NCBI RefSeq assembly: GCF_904846185.1
Contig: NZ_CAJGZQ010000016.1
Coordinates: forward strand, 25,522 to 89,521
From: Psychrobacter immobilis
GTDB taxonomy: Bacteria; Pseudomonadota; Gammaproteobacteria; Pseudomonadales; Moraxellaceae
Length of the DNA stretch: 64,000 nucleotides
Direction: 5' to 3'
Below, piece by piece: positions 18,144 through 27,084 of the stretch (the first letter of the stretch is position 1; each line of letters starts with the position of its first letter). Both the position numbers and the translations under genes were made by a program. The notes beneath the pieces are model-generated. The model saw only the letters and a program-made list of their open reading frames with translations, did no database searches and was not told where the DNA came from.

Positions 18144-19658
18144 ATGAACAGACATACAAGTCAATCAACCAATACTCAACGCTATTTTACGGTATGGCGT
18201 TGGCATTTTTATGCGGGAATGTTTATAGCACCTTTCTTAATTATCCTAGCTTGCAGCGCACTTGGCATGCTGTTGATGTCTAACATCTCAGGTCGTGATG
18301 ATGATCGTCTCACCATTACCACCCCAGATTCAGCGGTGACGGCATTAATTACTGCCCCTATTTCTACGCAAGCTAAAAATGCGTTGAACACTTTACCTGA
18401 CAGCACGCTGGTGAAATATATCGCGCCTCGTGATACGGACACCGTTGCCTTGTTTCAAGTTAAGTCAGCCAGTCAGGATTATATGGTGGCGGTGAATCCT
18501 TATACGGCTGATGTCGTTAAAAGCACACCGACTAATAGTGGTCTGTACTATACCTTTAATGATATTCATGCTGATTTACTATTGGGCAAAGTCGGTGATT
18601 ATATCCAAGAAACCACTGCTTCATTAACCATCTTAATGATTCTAACGGGTTGGTATCTATGGTGGCAAAAACGCAAATCACTCAAAGCCATGCTTATAAC
18701 CATTGATGCTGTGAATAATAAGAAAAAACGCTCATTCATACGTACCATCCATGCGACATTGGGCAGTTGGATATCTGTGTTGCTACTGTTTTTCTGTATT
18801 TCAGGAATGGCATGGGCAGGCATCTGGGGCGAGCGTATGGTACAGGCATGGAGTCAGTTTCCTGCGGGCAAATGGGGCGTTGCGCCAATGCCGCTTTCCA
18901 TTGATCACAGTCAACATCATGCTGGTATGGATATGAATAACGCTGAAGCCACGCCGCACGTTCATGGAGCAACACCAGCCACAGCACCCACGCATGGTGA
19001 TGCACTAAATACGGGTAGTACCAAAGATGTGCCTTGGGTGCTTGAATTGACACCAATGCCAGCATCTGGTACTGTCGCTGGCAAGGATGGTATCGAGTCC
19101 AATATACCGATTATGATCGATACTGTAGATCGATTTGCCCGTGAGATTGGTGTTGTCGGACGTTACCAATTAAATCTGCCACAGGGTAGTACGGGCGTCT
19201 GGACGATTAGCCAAGACTCAATGAGCTATGATATGAAAAATCCAATGGCTGATCGTACGGTACATATCGATCGTTATTCGGGCAATATTTTGGCAGATAT
19301 CCGCTTTGATGATTACAATGCTTTTGGTAAATTTATGGCGGCAGGCATTGCGATTCATATGGGGACGCTTGGATGGTGGAGCGTATTGGTCAACGCCCTA
19401 TTTTGCTTATCGGTTATTGCTATTTGTGTGAGCGGTTACATGATGTGGTGGCAGCGCCGTCCACGTCATGCCAGTGAAAAGCTTGGACTGAATCCACCAG
19501 CGCGTGGTCTCAGTTTTTCTATATGGTGGCCGTTTGCCATTCCTTTGTTAGCAGTGGCAATCATATTCCCAACCGCCATCATCGCGATTATTGCTATCGG
19601 ATTACTAGATTTCTTAGTCATTTCACGGGTTGGGTTTTTACAGAAATTATTATTTTGA
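18144..19658 (+). CDS. PepSY-domain iron-uptake membrane protein
   Basis: This protein of about 504 residues belongs to the PepSY-associated transmembrane family, including the PiuB/FoxB-type proteins that sit beside siderophore receptors and may reduce or release siderophore iron in the periplasm. The ATG at 18144 has an AAAGG site before it; the frame runs open from 18000 but the extra residues look unlike the family. Four membrane regions are visible, the first after WRWHFYAGMF. A periplasmic stretch is rich in His and Met (DHSQHHAGMDMNN, PHVHGATPA), a possible metal-binding loop. It is divergent from the receptor gene. Confidence 0.85.
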   Translation: MNRHTSQSTNTQRYFTVWRWHFYAGMFIAPFLIILACSALGMLLMSNISGRDDDRLTITTPDSAVTALITAPISTQAKNALNTLPDSTLVKYIAPRDTDTVALFQVKSASQDYMVAVNPYTADVVKSTPTNSGLYYTFNDIHADLLLGKVGDYIQETTASLTILMILTGWYLWWQKRKSLKAMLITIDAVNNKKKRSFIRTIHATLGSWISVLLLFFCISGMAWAGIWGERMVQAWSQFPAGKWGVAPMPLSIDHSQHHAGMDMNNAEATPHVHGATPATAPTHGDALNTGSTKDVPWVLELTPMPASGTVAGKDGIESNIPIMIDTVDRFAREIGVVGRYQLNLPQGSTGVWTISQDSMSYDMKNPMADRTVHIDRYSGNILADIRFDDYNAFGKFMAAGIAIHMGTLGWWSVLVNALFCLSVIAICVSGYMMWWQRRPRHASEKLGLNPPARGLSFSIWWPFAIPLLAVAIIFPTAIIAIIAIGLLDFLVISRVGFLQKLLF

Positions 19659-19706
19659 AATTAAATAAAATAAGAGAGCCATTCAAAAAGTCATTCTTAT
19701 TTACAC

Positions 19707-19745
19707 AAAATCGGGGCAACTTTCTAAAAGATGCCCCGATTTTTT
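19707..19745 (+). terminator. Intrinsic terminator after the PepSY gene
   Basis: aaaatcggggca pairs with tgccccgatttt and is followed by further T. It is a classic GC-rich stem with a T-run. Confidence 0.85.
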
Positions 19746-19779
19746 ATTGCTCGCCATTAACTTTTTACTAAGCCAGTAT

Positions 19780-21492
19780 TTACGCCAACATAGCAATGGC
19801 ATCGGCACTGGCACGTTGCCGTTCTTCAGCATTTAACTCAATCAATCGGCCTTCTTTCATCAGTAATAATCGATCTGCATGCTCAAAGTAACCATCATCA
19901 TGACTGATGATAAACAGCGTTTTACCCAAGGCTTTGAGTTCAGGTATCAGTGTTTGGTAAAACACTCGGCGAAAGGCAGGATCTTGGTCAGCCGCCCATT
20001 CATCAAGTAGCAGTATGTCTTTTTGTTCAGCCACGGCAATGAGCATGGCCAAGCGCTTGCGTTGTCCTTGTGAGAGCTTGTCTGTCGATAATTGGTTATC
20101 AGTTACGCTGACTTTATCTTGTAGATTCAATTTATGCAGCCATGTATTTACGAGCGCTTCATCGGGTTGCTGTCCCTCTCTACCAATCAGTTGTTTAAAA
20201 AGATGCTGATCGCTAAAAATGGCAGAAAAAAGCTGTCGATAATCGGCATTATTCTGTGAATCAACGAGCTGGCTGTCTATTTTTACAGCACCGATGCTAG
20301 GGGTGAAAATCCCCGTGATAATCTTTGCAAGCGTAGATTTACCGCTACCATTCGCCCCGATTAAAAACACCACATCGCCACGTTTCAAAGTCAGATTAAC
20401 CGATTTTAGGATATCGCTAGCATGCTCGTTTTCTTTAACCACTACCTCATTTGCAGTGGTATCGTTACTTGCATAACGATAGCCAATATCATTGAATGAT
20501 ATGGACTGCCAGTTGTTTACCACAATATCCGTCGTAAAGGTTGGTTGGTACTCCGCCAATTCCAACGATTGTATTTTATCCAGCGCCACTTGTGCCGTTT
20601 GTAAGGTCGGGTATGCGCCGACGGCATGGAGGATGGGTGATTGCATGAATAGAATGGTTAAAGAGAAAGTGGTGGCAATACCCATTGGAATAGCAAGATA
20701 ATTTGACACGGCAAACACCACACCAATGGCTGCGAACATCATAATATTCGACCAATTCACGGCGGATAAATGATATGTATCCGATTTAATCACTCGATTT
20801 TGATAAGACTTGGCATGATTTAAGAAATCATTTTTATAGAGTTTTTCAGCGCGGTGTTGATTAAGCGCCAGCTCTTTTCGACCATCTATAATGGATTGAT
20901 AGTCCTCATATAAAAGATCATTAATCTCTCTGAGCTCTCTTAAATGAGTATAGACATGCTTTACTAAAATGGTGCTTATCCAAATCGTCATCGCAATCCA
21001 AAACATGACAATCAATAATAATGGCAGCGACAGCCAGCCTAAATAAAGGGCGACACCAACCGATAAAATAACGCCTTGCACCAGCTCCGGCATACGCACA
21101 AAGGCGACGGTAATCGATTGAATATCTGAGGATAAGCTGGCGAGTAACCGTGCGCTACCCAAATGATCTATTTGCGGAACTTTGGTATCGATGATTTGTT
21201 TGACCAGCTTGGTTCTAAGCTCGTAGACGAACTGATGCCCCAAACGGGTCAGTGCATATTGTGATACGAAGGTCGTGACTAATAGCAGCACCACCAAAGC
21301 TGAAAATTGACCCAAGCTTGCCCACGATAAGGTATTAAAAACAGGCTGACTGATAAAGGTGTGATTGATATAGGCAATGATGCCCACACTGACCGCCGCA
21401 TTCACCAAATTAAGGAAAATAACTTTAAGAAAGGGCAGGCGATAGTGTGCCCAAATCATCTGATATAAAGAAACGGTGGCGTGAGAGGACAT
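19780..21492 (-). CDS. Cyclic-peptide/siderophore export ABC transporter (PvdE-type)
   Basis: This 570-residue half-transporter has an N-terminal six-span membrane domain (residues 1 to about 310) and a C-terminal ATPase. The ATPase has Walker A GANGSGKST, signature LSQGQRKR and Walker B ILLLDEWAADQDPAFRR. The DEWAADQDPxFRR wording is diagnostic of the cyclic-peptide exporter family that includes PvdE and SyrD. Family members export peptide siderophores or lipopeptides. There is no NRPS or other siderophore synthesis gene in the window, so here it may serve iron handling or periplasmic siderophore recycling. It lies between two siderophore receptor genes and downstream of one, separated by a hairpin. 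Confidence 0.88.
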   Translation of the reverse strand: MSSHATVSLYQMIWAHYRLPFLKVIFLNLVNAAVSVGIIAYINHTFISQPVFNTLSWASLGQFSALVVLLLVTTFVSQYALTRLGHQFVYELRTKLVKQIIDTKVPQIDHLGSARLLASLSSDIQSITVAFVRMPELVQGVILSVGVALYLGWLSLPLLLIVMFWIAMTIWISTILVKHVYTHLRELREINDLLYEDYQSIIDGRKELALNQHRAEKLYKNDFLNHAKSYQNRVIKSDTYHLSAVNWSNIMMFAAIGVVFAVSNYLAIPMGIATTFSLTILFMQSPILHAVGAYPTLQTAQVALDKIQSLELAEYQPTFTTDIVVNNWQSISFNDIGYRYASNDTTANEVVVKENEHASDILKSVNLTLKRGDVVFLIGANGSGKSTLAKIITGIFTPSIGAVKIDSQLVDSQNNADYRQLFSAIFSDQHLFKQLIGREGQQPDEALVNTWLHKLNLQDKVSVTDNQLSTDKLSQGQRKRLAMLIAVAEQKDILLLDEWAADQDPAFRRVFYQTLIPELKALGKTLFIISHDDGYFEHADRLLLMKEGRLIELNAEERQRASADAIAMLA

Positions 21493-21535
21493 AATGGCTC
21501 AATAATAGAATGGTTTTTTGCGTATTTTTGATAAC

Positions 21536-21570
21536 ATAAAAGGGAGTAGGTGGTGCCTAATCCCTTTTAT
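21536..21570 (-). terminator. Hairpin between receptor and exporter genes
   Basis: ataaaagggagtagg pairs with gcctaatcccttttat, with one G-T wobble. It lies 35 bp after the second receptor's stop codon and may partly terminate that transcript. Confidence 0.6.
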
Positions 21571-21604
21571 CTAAGTCTTATAAACGTGGTTTAATGGGCA
21601 TGTA

Positions 21605-23893
21605 TTAAAAGTCGAAAGTCGCTGATACTTTTAGGGCAGTAGGCTCACCGGCATTTAAATACCCAGCACCCGCATAACCACCCACTGATTGCCAATAGTC
21701 TTCACCAGTAATATTAGTAACTACTCCTTTTAGCGTCACGTCTTGTCCAGCGAGCATGGTTTTATAGCGAGCACCTAGATCTAATGTGGTATAACCGTCA
21801 ACTTTTAAGCTGTTGGCGGCATCGGCATAACGTGCGCCTGTGTGAATGATATCGCCGGTCACTGTTAATCCTTCAACTGCTGCTAAATCATATTCTAGGT
21901 TGACGTTGCTTTGTAGCGTGGGCAGTCCGATGACTCGGTTGCCGTCGAACGTCACATCGCCCGTGTCTTTTTGCTCAGCATTTAAGTAAGTAACACCAGC
22001 ATTGAAGCGCATGTTTTCGCTTGGGCTACCAAATACAGTCAATTCCACCCCTTGATGGCGATTTTCTCCAGCAGCGGTAAAGGTGTTTGAGTCATTGATA
22101 TAAGCACGCGGCTCATCGGTGCGGAATACCGCCAAACTACTGCCAATAAGACCGTTGTCATACTTAACGCCAACCTCAGTTTGCTCACTCACATAAGGGT
22201 CTAAATTTTGACCACCATTGGTGACAGCACCACCATTATTAGTCAGAGGTGCCCTTGCGCCTGGCGCTAGGCTTTCGATATAGTTGCCATAAACAGACCA
22301 GTCCATGCTTGGTTGATAGACGATACCGATACTTGGTGTCCACTCACTTTTATCGTAATCTGCCGTTTTAGCCTGAGTGTTAGGATCATAGCTGGTGGTT
22401 TTTAAATTCTGATGACGCACGCCTAAAGTGGTTTTTAGTTTGTCATCGAACAATGATATGGTATCGGCTAGCGCAAAGCTTTGGAATTGCTTCTCGTTGG
22501 TTAGTTTTGGATCGTCTAAGTTACCACCGAAGATTGCTGTGCTTGTAAAAGGGACCTCAGCGTAGTCGGTAGGATGGTACAAATTGGTCGCGGGTTGATT
22601 ACCAAAATCATAGGCGAACGCCCCTTTTTCTTCTTGGTCATAGAGATCCGCTGCTAGTACCCAATTATGAGCCACTTCACCTGTTTGCCATTTACCACGC
22701 AGACCGAGCTCAGCACTTTGTACCAAATCTTTTCTAGAATTATCAAAGCGATAAAACGTACCTGCACCATCAACATTGTTGACGGTTAGATTGGCCAGTG
22801 AGTTTTCTTCCTCACCACTTCGCACACCGTAAGCACCATAAGCGGTAATATTATCAGTAAAATCATATTCTCCTCGAATGGTACCAAAGACATCTTCTTC
22901 ATCTGAATACGTCCAAGGCTGCGCCCAATTCTTTGAGCCGTCTGGTGCTTTTGGTACTCTAGAAACACCAGCAAGTGTGACACTAGGACGGGTCTCTTTG
23001 AGTTTGTTGTCTTGCCAGCCCAAATCAGCTGATAGTCGATACTGATCGCCTCTGTAGTCTAATCCTAACGCTGCCAGACCCAGTGTTGAAGATTCATCAT
23101 CAATCGCGCTGTCGCCATCTTGATAAGCGGCGTTAAAGCGAACGCCAAACGCATCATCAGTACCAAAGCGATCACTGACGTCTACGGCAACTTTGCCTTG
23201 ATCACCTTGACCATAACCGAGTGTCACCTTACGTAGCGGGTCATTGCCAGCTCGTTTGGGCAGCAGGTTAATCGTACCACCGGCGTTACCACCACTGGGT
23301 GCTGCGCCATTGAGCATGGCGGATGCCCCGCGCTGAACCTCAACACGCTCGAATAATTCAGTGGCGATATACTGCCTTGGCAATATGCCGTATAGACCGT
23401 TATACATGGTGTCATCAGAGGTTGTGACAAAGCCGCGCATAAAGTACGCTTCTTGAAAGTTGCCAAAGCCTCTAGCGACACGAACAGTCGGGTCTTTTTT
23501 GAGCAGGTCGCCCACACTTTGGGCTTGTTGATTGCCGATATACTCATTGGTATATGAGGTAGTGGAGAACGGCGTGTCCATGATGTCTTGATTGCCCAAG
23601 ATTCCGACACGGCTTCCTGTCGCTACTTGACCACCTTCATAGGCATCTGGCAACCCATCGGCTGATGCATCAGCACTACTGGTCACGACAATCTCATCGA
23701 GTACCACGCTTGGGGTATCGGATTGAGCGTCAGCATTTAAATCTGTTTGTGCCCACGCGGCTTGGCTTGCACCCAGTAGTATTACCGATGTGGACAGACA
23801 AGATGAGCACAGTGATTTTAATGACAAGGGATGGCGAGACATATTCAATAGAGTAGGGCGAAATAAAGCAGAGTATAAGCGAGACAGTTGCAT
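21605..23893 (-). CDS. TonB-dependent siderophore receptor
   Basis: This outer-membrane receptor has about 762 residues. The frame opens at 23974 but the ATG at 23893 is preferred, with GGAAA before it; the upstream start would overlap a Fur box. A long leader ends at ASQAAWAQ. The plug domain has LDEIVVTSS (TonB-box region), GSRVGILGNQDIMDTPFS, and VEVQRGASAMLNGAAPSGG followed by AGGTINLLPKRA. The 22-strand barrel ends in ATFDF with terminal phenylalanine. It takes up a ferric siderophore; the ligand is not decidable. The exporter gene follows it on the same strand. Confidence 0.92.
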   Translation of the reverse strand: MQLSRLYSALFRPTLLNMSRHPLSLKSLCSSCLSTSVILLGASQAAWAQTDLNADAQSDTPSVVLDEIVVTSSADASADGLPDAYEGGQVATGSRVGILGNQDIMDTPFSTTSYTNEYIGNQQAQSVGDLLKKDPTVRVARGFGNFQEAYFMRGFVTTSDDTMYNGLYGILPRQYIATELFERVEVQRGASAMLNGAAPSGGNAGGTINLLPKRAGNDPLRKVTLGYGQGDQGKVAVDVSDRFGTDDAFGVRFNAAYQDGDSAIDDESSTLGLAALGLDYRGDQYRLSADLGWQDNKLKETRPSVTLAGVSRVPKAPDGSKNWAQPWTYSDEEDVFGTIRGEYDFTDNITAYGAYGVRSGEEENSLANLTVNNVDGAGTFYRFDNSRKDLVQSAELGLRGKWQTGEVAHNWVLAADLYDQEEKGAFAYDFGNQPATNLYHPTDYAEVPFTSTAIFGGNLDDPKLTNEKQFQSFALADTISLFDDKLKTTLGVRHQNLKTTSYDPNTQAKTADYDKSEWTPSIGIVYQPSMDWSVYGNYIESLAPGARAPLTNNGGAVTNGGQNLDPYVSEQTEVGVKYDNGLIGSSLAVFRTDEPRAYINDSNTFTAAGENRHQGVELTVFGSPSENMRFNAGVTYLNAEQKDTGDVTFDGNRVIGLPTLQSNVNLEYDLAAVEGLTVTGDIIHTGARYADAANSLKVDGYTTLDLGARYKTMLAGQDVTLKGVVTNITGEDYWQSVGGYAGAGYLNAGEPTALKVSATFDF

Positions 23894-23928
23894 GAATATT
23901 TCCAGCACATAGATTAAATGCTTATTAT

Positions 23929-23947
23929 AATGATAATCATTTTCATT
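23929..23947. promoter_or_regulatory. Fur box before the second siderophore receptor gene
   Basis: aatgataatcattttcatt matches the Fur consensus, with one mismatch in the last ATTATC-type hexamer. It lies 36 bp before the chosen start. Confidence 0.75.
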
Positions 23948-24130
23948 ACAATATATTACTGGATTAAATCTCAATATATTTTTATCGTGTTAAGTGTACG
24001 TTTTTGTTAGGCAAAGTAGTAAGTCGTCTAAAGTTGGTCAGTCGCGCTATGTTGATTAGTTACGCTATGACAGCAGCAAAGATTGCTAATCGCTCAATTT
24101 AGCAGTCAGCATAAGTGGTTGGTAAGTGGC

Positions 24131-24188
24131 TAAATGCTTTCTGTTTATGACTAAATGTTTGCTACTTATTAAATGCTTGCTGTTTATA
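24131..24188. repeat. Degenerate short direct repeats
   Basis: Three units beginning taaatgctttctgtttat, taaatgtttgctacttat and taaatgcttgctgtttat follow one another in the gap upstream of the second receptor. No function can be read; this 324-bp gap otherwise holds only the Fur box. Confidence 0.45.
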
Positions 24189-24217
24189 AAAAATGCCACT
24201 TATAAAAAACATAATGA

Positions 24218-25357
24218 TTATTGCGCACGCCAGTAGACTTTAATGACCATATCCTGACGTGATAGCCCAAGGGTTGTCTTTAGTTGCTGTCGTAATGATT
24301 TGATATTCGCTGCTTCCAGCGCGCCCCATACTTTGTCAATTTTGACAGGCAGTCGCGCAAATTGTGTATTTAATAATGCCATTATTTGCTCAGTAATATC
24401 AGTTGTTGGGGTATTAACCAGATGGCACACATTATTTTGCAAAAAATGCGCCTCATGGCGTAGTTGATTACTGAGTGTTAGGGTATGTAGATAACGGATA
24501 TCGTCTGGATCATTAGTGATGGCAATGACGAGGGGCGGCAATGGATTCTGCCAGTTTTCCAATAGATTGGCCACCGTAGGCAAGGAGGTTTCATCACAGA
24601 TGAGTAAGCACTGACCAGTGCTGAGATGTTCTATTTTCTCTGGATATTCACGTACTGTTTTGATTTGACTGCCACAGTCAAGTGCGCGCGCCCAATTGCC
24701 TCCTGCCGTGTCGCCGTGAATGTAGACATCTATCCACGCTTGGACAGACGAGCTGCTCGAATCTCGCCATGCTTTTCGCAAGGTATAGTAGCGCTGCAAA
24801 GGTTTGTTGCTATCTCTTGAATGGTCTTTTGACTGGTGTTTTTTAGCAGATAGACCGTCCGCATCCAGCTCAAACAAATACGCGTAGCCCGGATGAGAGA
24901 GTGGCGTACTATCGGGTGCGGTTACCAGCAGTCGATACATATTGGCGCTGGCATAATAGCCATTAATGACTGTAAAACGCTGTTCTTGAAGCTTGATCGT
25001 GCGCTTGCCAAGCTTATTGGCAGATGTTTGCAATAGCGTTATATATTGCTCTTGTAGCGTCATAGAGTCACTAATAGGAACTGTAAAATCGATAAAATAT
25101 TGACGGCTGAGCTTGCTGCTGTTTGTTAAGGTATCGTTGTCATGATGGGCGGTTGTGACATCCATTAGTATCCCATCAGTATACAGCTCTGCTATCGAGG
25201 CGATCTCGTGCTCACTCACTGCCGTGGTAGTAAAGGCATTGATAAACATCGCGAGTTCATCTTGATGCTCTTCATTGACATGACTCATAAACTGGGCTTT
25301 GTCAGCCATGTCGAGCGGCGTTTTATCGAAATCGTACTGAGTAAGTGGTTGAGCCAT
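24218..25357 (-). CDS. SIP-family iron reductase-like protein with N-terminal extension
   Basis: This 379-residue cytoplasmic protein combines an N-terminal segment (about residues 15-120) resembling DUF2470-like haem/iron-utilisation modules (AQFMSHVNEEHQDELAMF) with a siderophore-interacting protein core. The core shows RLLVTAPDS, RYYTLRKAW, IDVYIHGDTAGGNWARAL, the nucleotide-binding half LLICDETSLPTVANLLENW and the terminal VIKVYWRAQ. It would reduce iron bound to a siderophore or act in haem iron use. It sits between the siderophore genes and the haem genes, and a Fur-like site lies upstream. Confidence 0.8.
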   Translation of the reverse strand: MAQPLTQYDFDKTPLDMADKAQFMSHVNEEHQDELAMFINAFTTTAVSEHEIASIAELYTDGILMDVTTAHHDNDTLTNSSKLSRQYFIDFTVPISDSMTLQEQYITLLQTSANKLGKRTIKLQEQRFTVINGYYASANMYRLLVTAPDSTPLSHPGYAYLFELDADGLSAKKHQSKDHSRDSNKPLQRYYTLRKAWRDSSSSSVQAWIDVYIHGDTAGGNWARALDCGSQIKTVREYPEKIEHLSTGQCLLICDETSLPTVANLLENWQNPLPPLVIAITNDPDDIRYLHTLTLSNQLRHEAHFLQNNVCHLVNTPTTDITEQIMALLNTQFARLPVKIDKVWGALEAANIKSLRQQLKTTLGLSRQDMVIKVYWRAQ

Positions 25358-25482
25358 AAAATGTCATCCAAGCCAAAATTCAAATAATTGTTCAGCAAAA
25401 TTTTTAATTAATAAATGATTGGCTGCTGATTAAGGGCAAGATGGAAATATAATAGTTAATAAGCATAAAACATTCAAATATT

Positions 25483-25501
25483 AATGATTATTAATGTCAT
25501 T
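25483..25501. promoter_or_regulatory. Candidate Fur box before the SIP-like gene
   Basis: aatgattattaatgtcatt resembles the Fur boxes at 17845 and 23929 but with more mismatches. It lies 126 bp before the start of the leftward gene at 25357. Confidence 0.5.
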
Positions 25502-25632
25502 TAGGTTTTGATTACGATAATATACCATACGTTAATTTATTTACAATCCTAAAAGGACTGGTGTTATCGAATGACTAATAGCTTTCTTGTAATGCTTGGC
25601 AGTGGTGACTCTTAGACTGTGTATAAACGTTA

Positions 25633-25685
25633 TCGCCCAACCTATTTTTGCAAGGTTTGATAGCTTACAAAAAAGGGTTGGGCGA
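25633..25685 (-). terminator. Hairpin after the HmuY-like gene
   Basis: tcgcccaacc (25633-25642) pairs with ggttgggcga (25676-25685), and the inner part adds an A/T-rich stem. It lies 23 bp after the HmuY stop on the minus strand. Confidence 0.55.
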
Positions 25686-25707
25686 GCTAAAGTCGAACAG
25701 TAAAGTG

Positions 25708-26982
25708 TTAAGGAGCAGGTTGAATGTCTATTTTAAATTCCCATGAGGTCGCAGTCGTCGCTGAGCTATCAGGGTAATTGATTTTATCCAAACGCACGCG
25801 GGCATAGCTATTGCCTTCAGCGGATCTAATGAGCGCGCCTTGAGCGCTGTCAACCGCTTTGGCATTTAGTTGATGCGTCATGCCATTGTAGGTATACCAG
25901 CCAAAGTCTAGGTTCGGGAAATTACCCGTATAAGCAGGATTGAGATCCGAGCCTTTACTATCAATGACCCAGCTTCTGGCACTCATCGGTTTATCGTACA
26001 CAGCGGTGTTGGTAAGGTCGGTTAAAGTTGCCGCACTACCATCGGTTATAAACTTGCTGACAATGGGCTCACCTTTATCATCATAATACCCTATTGGTGT
26101 TTTTGATAAGAAGCCACCAACTTTGCCTTTATGAGTGCCAATTGCAGAATCGCCACCATTTAAAATAACACTATTACGCTTAAAACCAATCTGCCAAGTG
26201 CTGTTTTTATCGGTGCTACTTTGTCCTGTGGTTAGATCAAAATAGACCCAGTTATCATTGTTTGAGGCATCGATGGTTTTCGTCTGCACCTTGTTCGGTA
26301 GCGCTGTATCAATCCAGCGCAGAGTAGGGTAGCCCGAGGTTCCAGCATTATTATAGTAGTTGGTAATCTGCATGGCATAAATAGGCTGCTGGACGCTGCT
26401 GTCTGTCATGGCGCTGCTATTATCTGTGGTGACAAGGTAGACACGATTGTTCGGGTAGAGCTGATGGTTGTCTTTTAAATTGTATTCAAACCAAGGCTGT
26501 GCATCAAAAATACCACCACTACGGTCTTCATTGTAGTGCATGGTAATATCACGACTGGTATCAGGATCTTGAGTTGCATTGCTATAACGACTCAGATCTG
26601 ACCAATCGATTAAACCAAAAACGCCGCCTTTACCATCGCCAGAATCACCACTATTTGACCAAAGCTTGACCGAACGCGCTTGGTTATCAAACTTGATATC
26701 CCATTTATCCTCAGCACACGAGCTTTCAGCTTTGGCATCAAAGTCATAACAGGTCGCAGTATTAGGCGCTAGATTGGTGACTTGCCAAGTGGCCGTTTCG
26801 CTAAAGCTGGCAGTGCTAACAGGCGGCGTGTTACCACCATTATCGCCATTTCCGGTATTGCCACTACTCGAGCCATCACTGCCGCCTCCGCAACCGGTCA
26901 TGCTGAGTGCTAAAATACTGCCACTAAACAGTAATGCCAATTTGGTCGGCTTGGTGTGAACTGCTGGGAAAATGGGGGTCAT
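25708..26982 (-). CDS. hmuY: HmuY-family haem-binding lipoprotein
   Basis: This outer-membrane lipoprotein has about 424 residues. The start at 26982 has a clear AAGGAAG site; the frame itself opens at 27024. The lipobox is LSMTGC, followed by a flexible Gly/Ser/Asn linker (GGGSDGSSSGNTGNGDNGG), then a beta-rich domain with DIKFDNQARSVKLWSNSGD and a second half with NDNWVYFDLTTGQ and WQIGFKRNSVILNGG, as in HmuY-type haem-binding proteins. HmuY captures haem from host or environmental proteins and hands it to the TonB receptor. It lies 102 bp after that receptor gene on the same strand. Confidence 0.85.
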   Translation of the reverse strand: MTPIFPAVHTKPTKLALLFSGSILALSMTGCGGGSDGSSSGNTGNGDNGGNTPPVSTASFSETATWQVTNLAPNTATCYDFDAKAESSCAEDKWDIKFDNQARSVKLWSNSGDSGDGKGGVFGLIDWSDLSRYSNATQDPDTSRDITMHYNEDRSGGIFDAQPWFEYNLKDNHQLYPNNRVYLVTTDNSSAMTDSSVQQPIYAMQITNYYNNAGTSGYPTLRWIDTALPNKVQTKTIDASNNDNWVYFDLTTGQSSTDKNSTWQIGFKRNSVILNGGDSAIGTHKGKVGGFLSKTPIGYYDDKGEPIVSKFITDGSAATLTDLTNTAVYDKPMSARSWVIDSKGSDLNPAYTGNFPNLDFGWYTYNGMTHQLNAKAVDSAQGALIRSAEGNSYARVRLDKINYPDSSATTATSWEFKIDIQPAP

Positions 26983-27084
26983 ATCAGCTTCCTTGAAGGT
27001 TGTGGTTTCAGATAGAGGGTACAAAATAAGGGGAAAAATAGCGGTACAAATACATTTGCTTTAGAATGATTGTGAATCAAAGGC

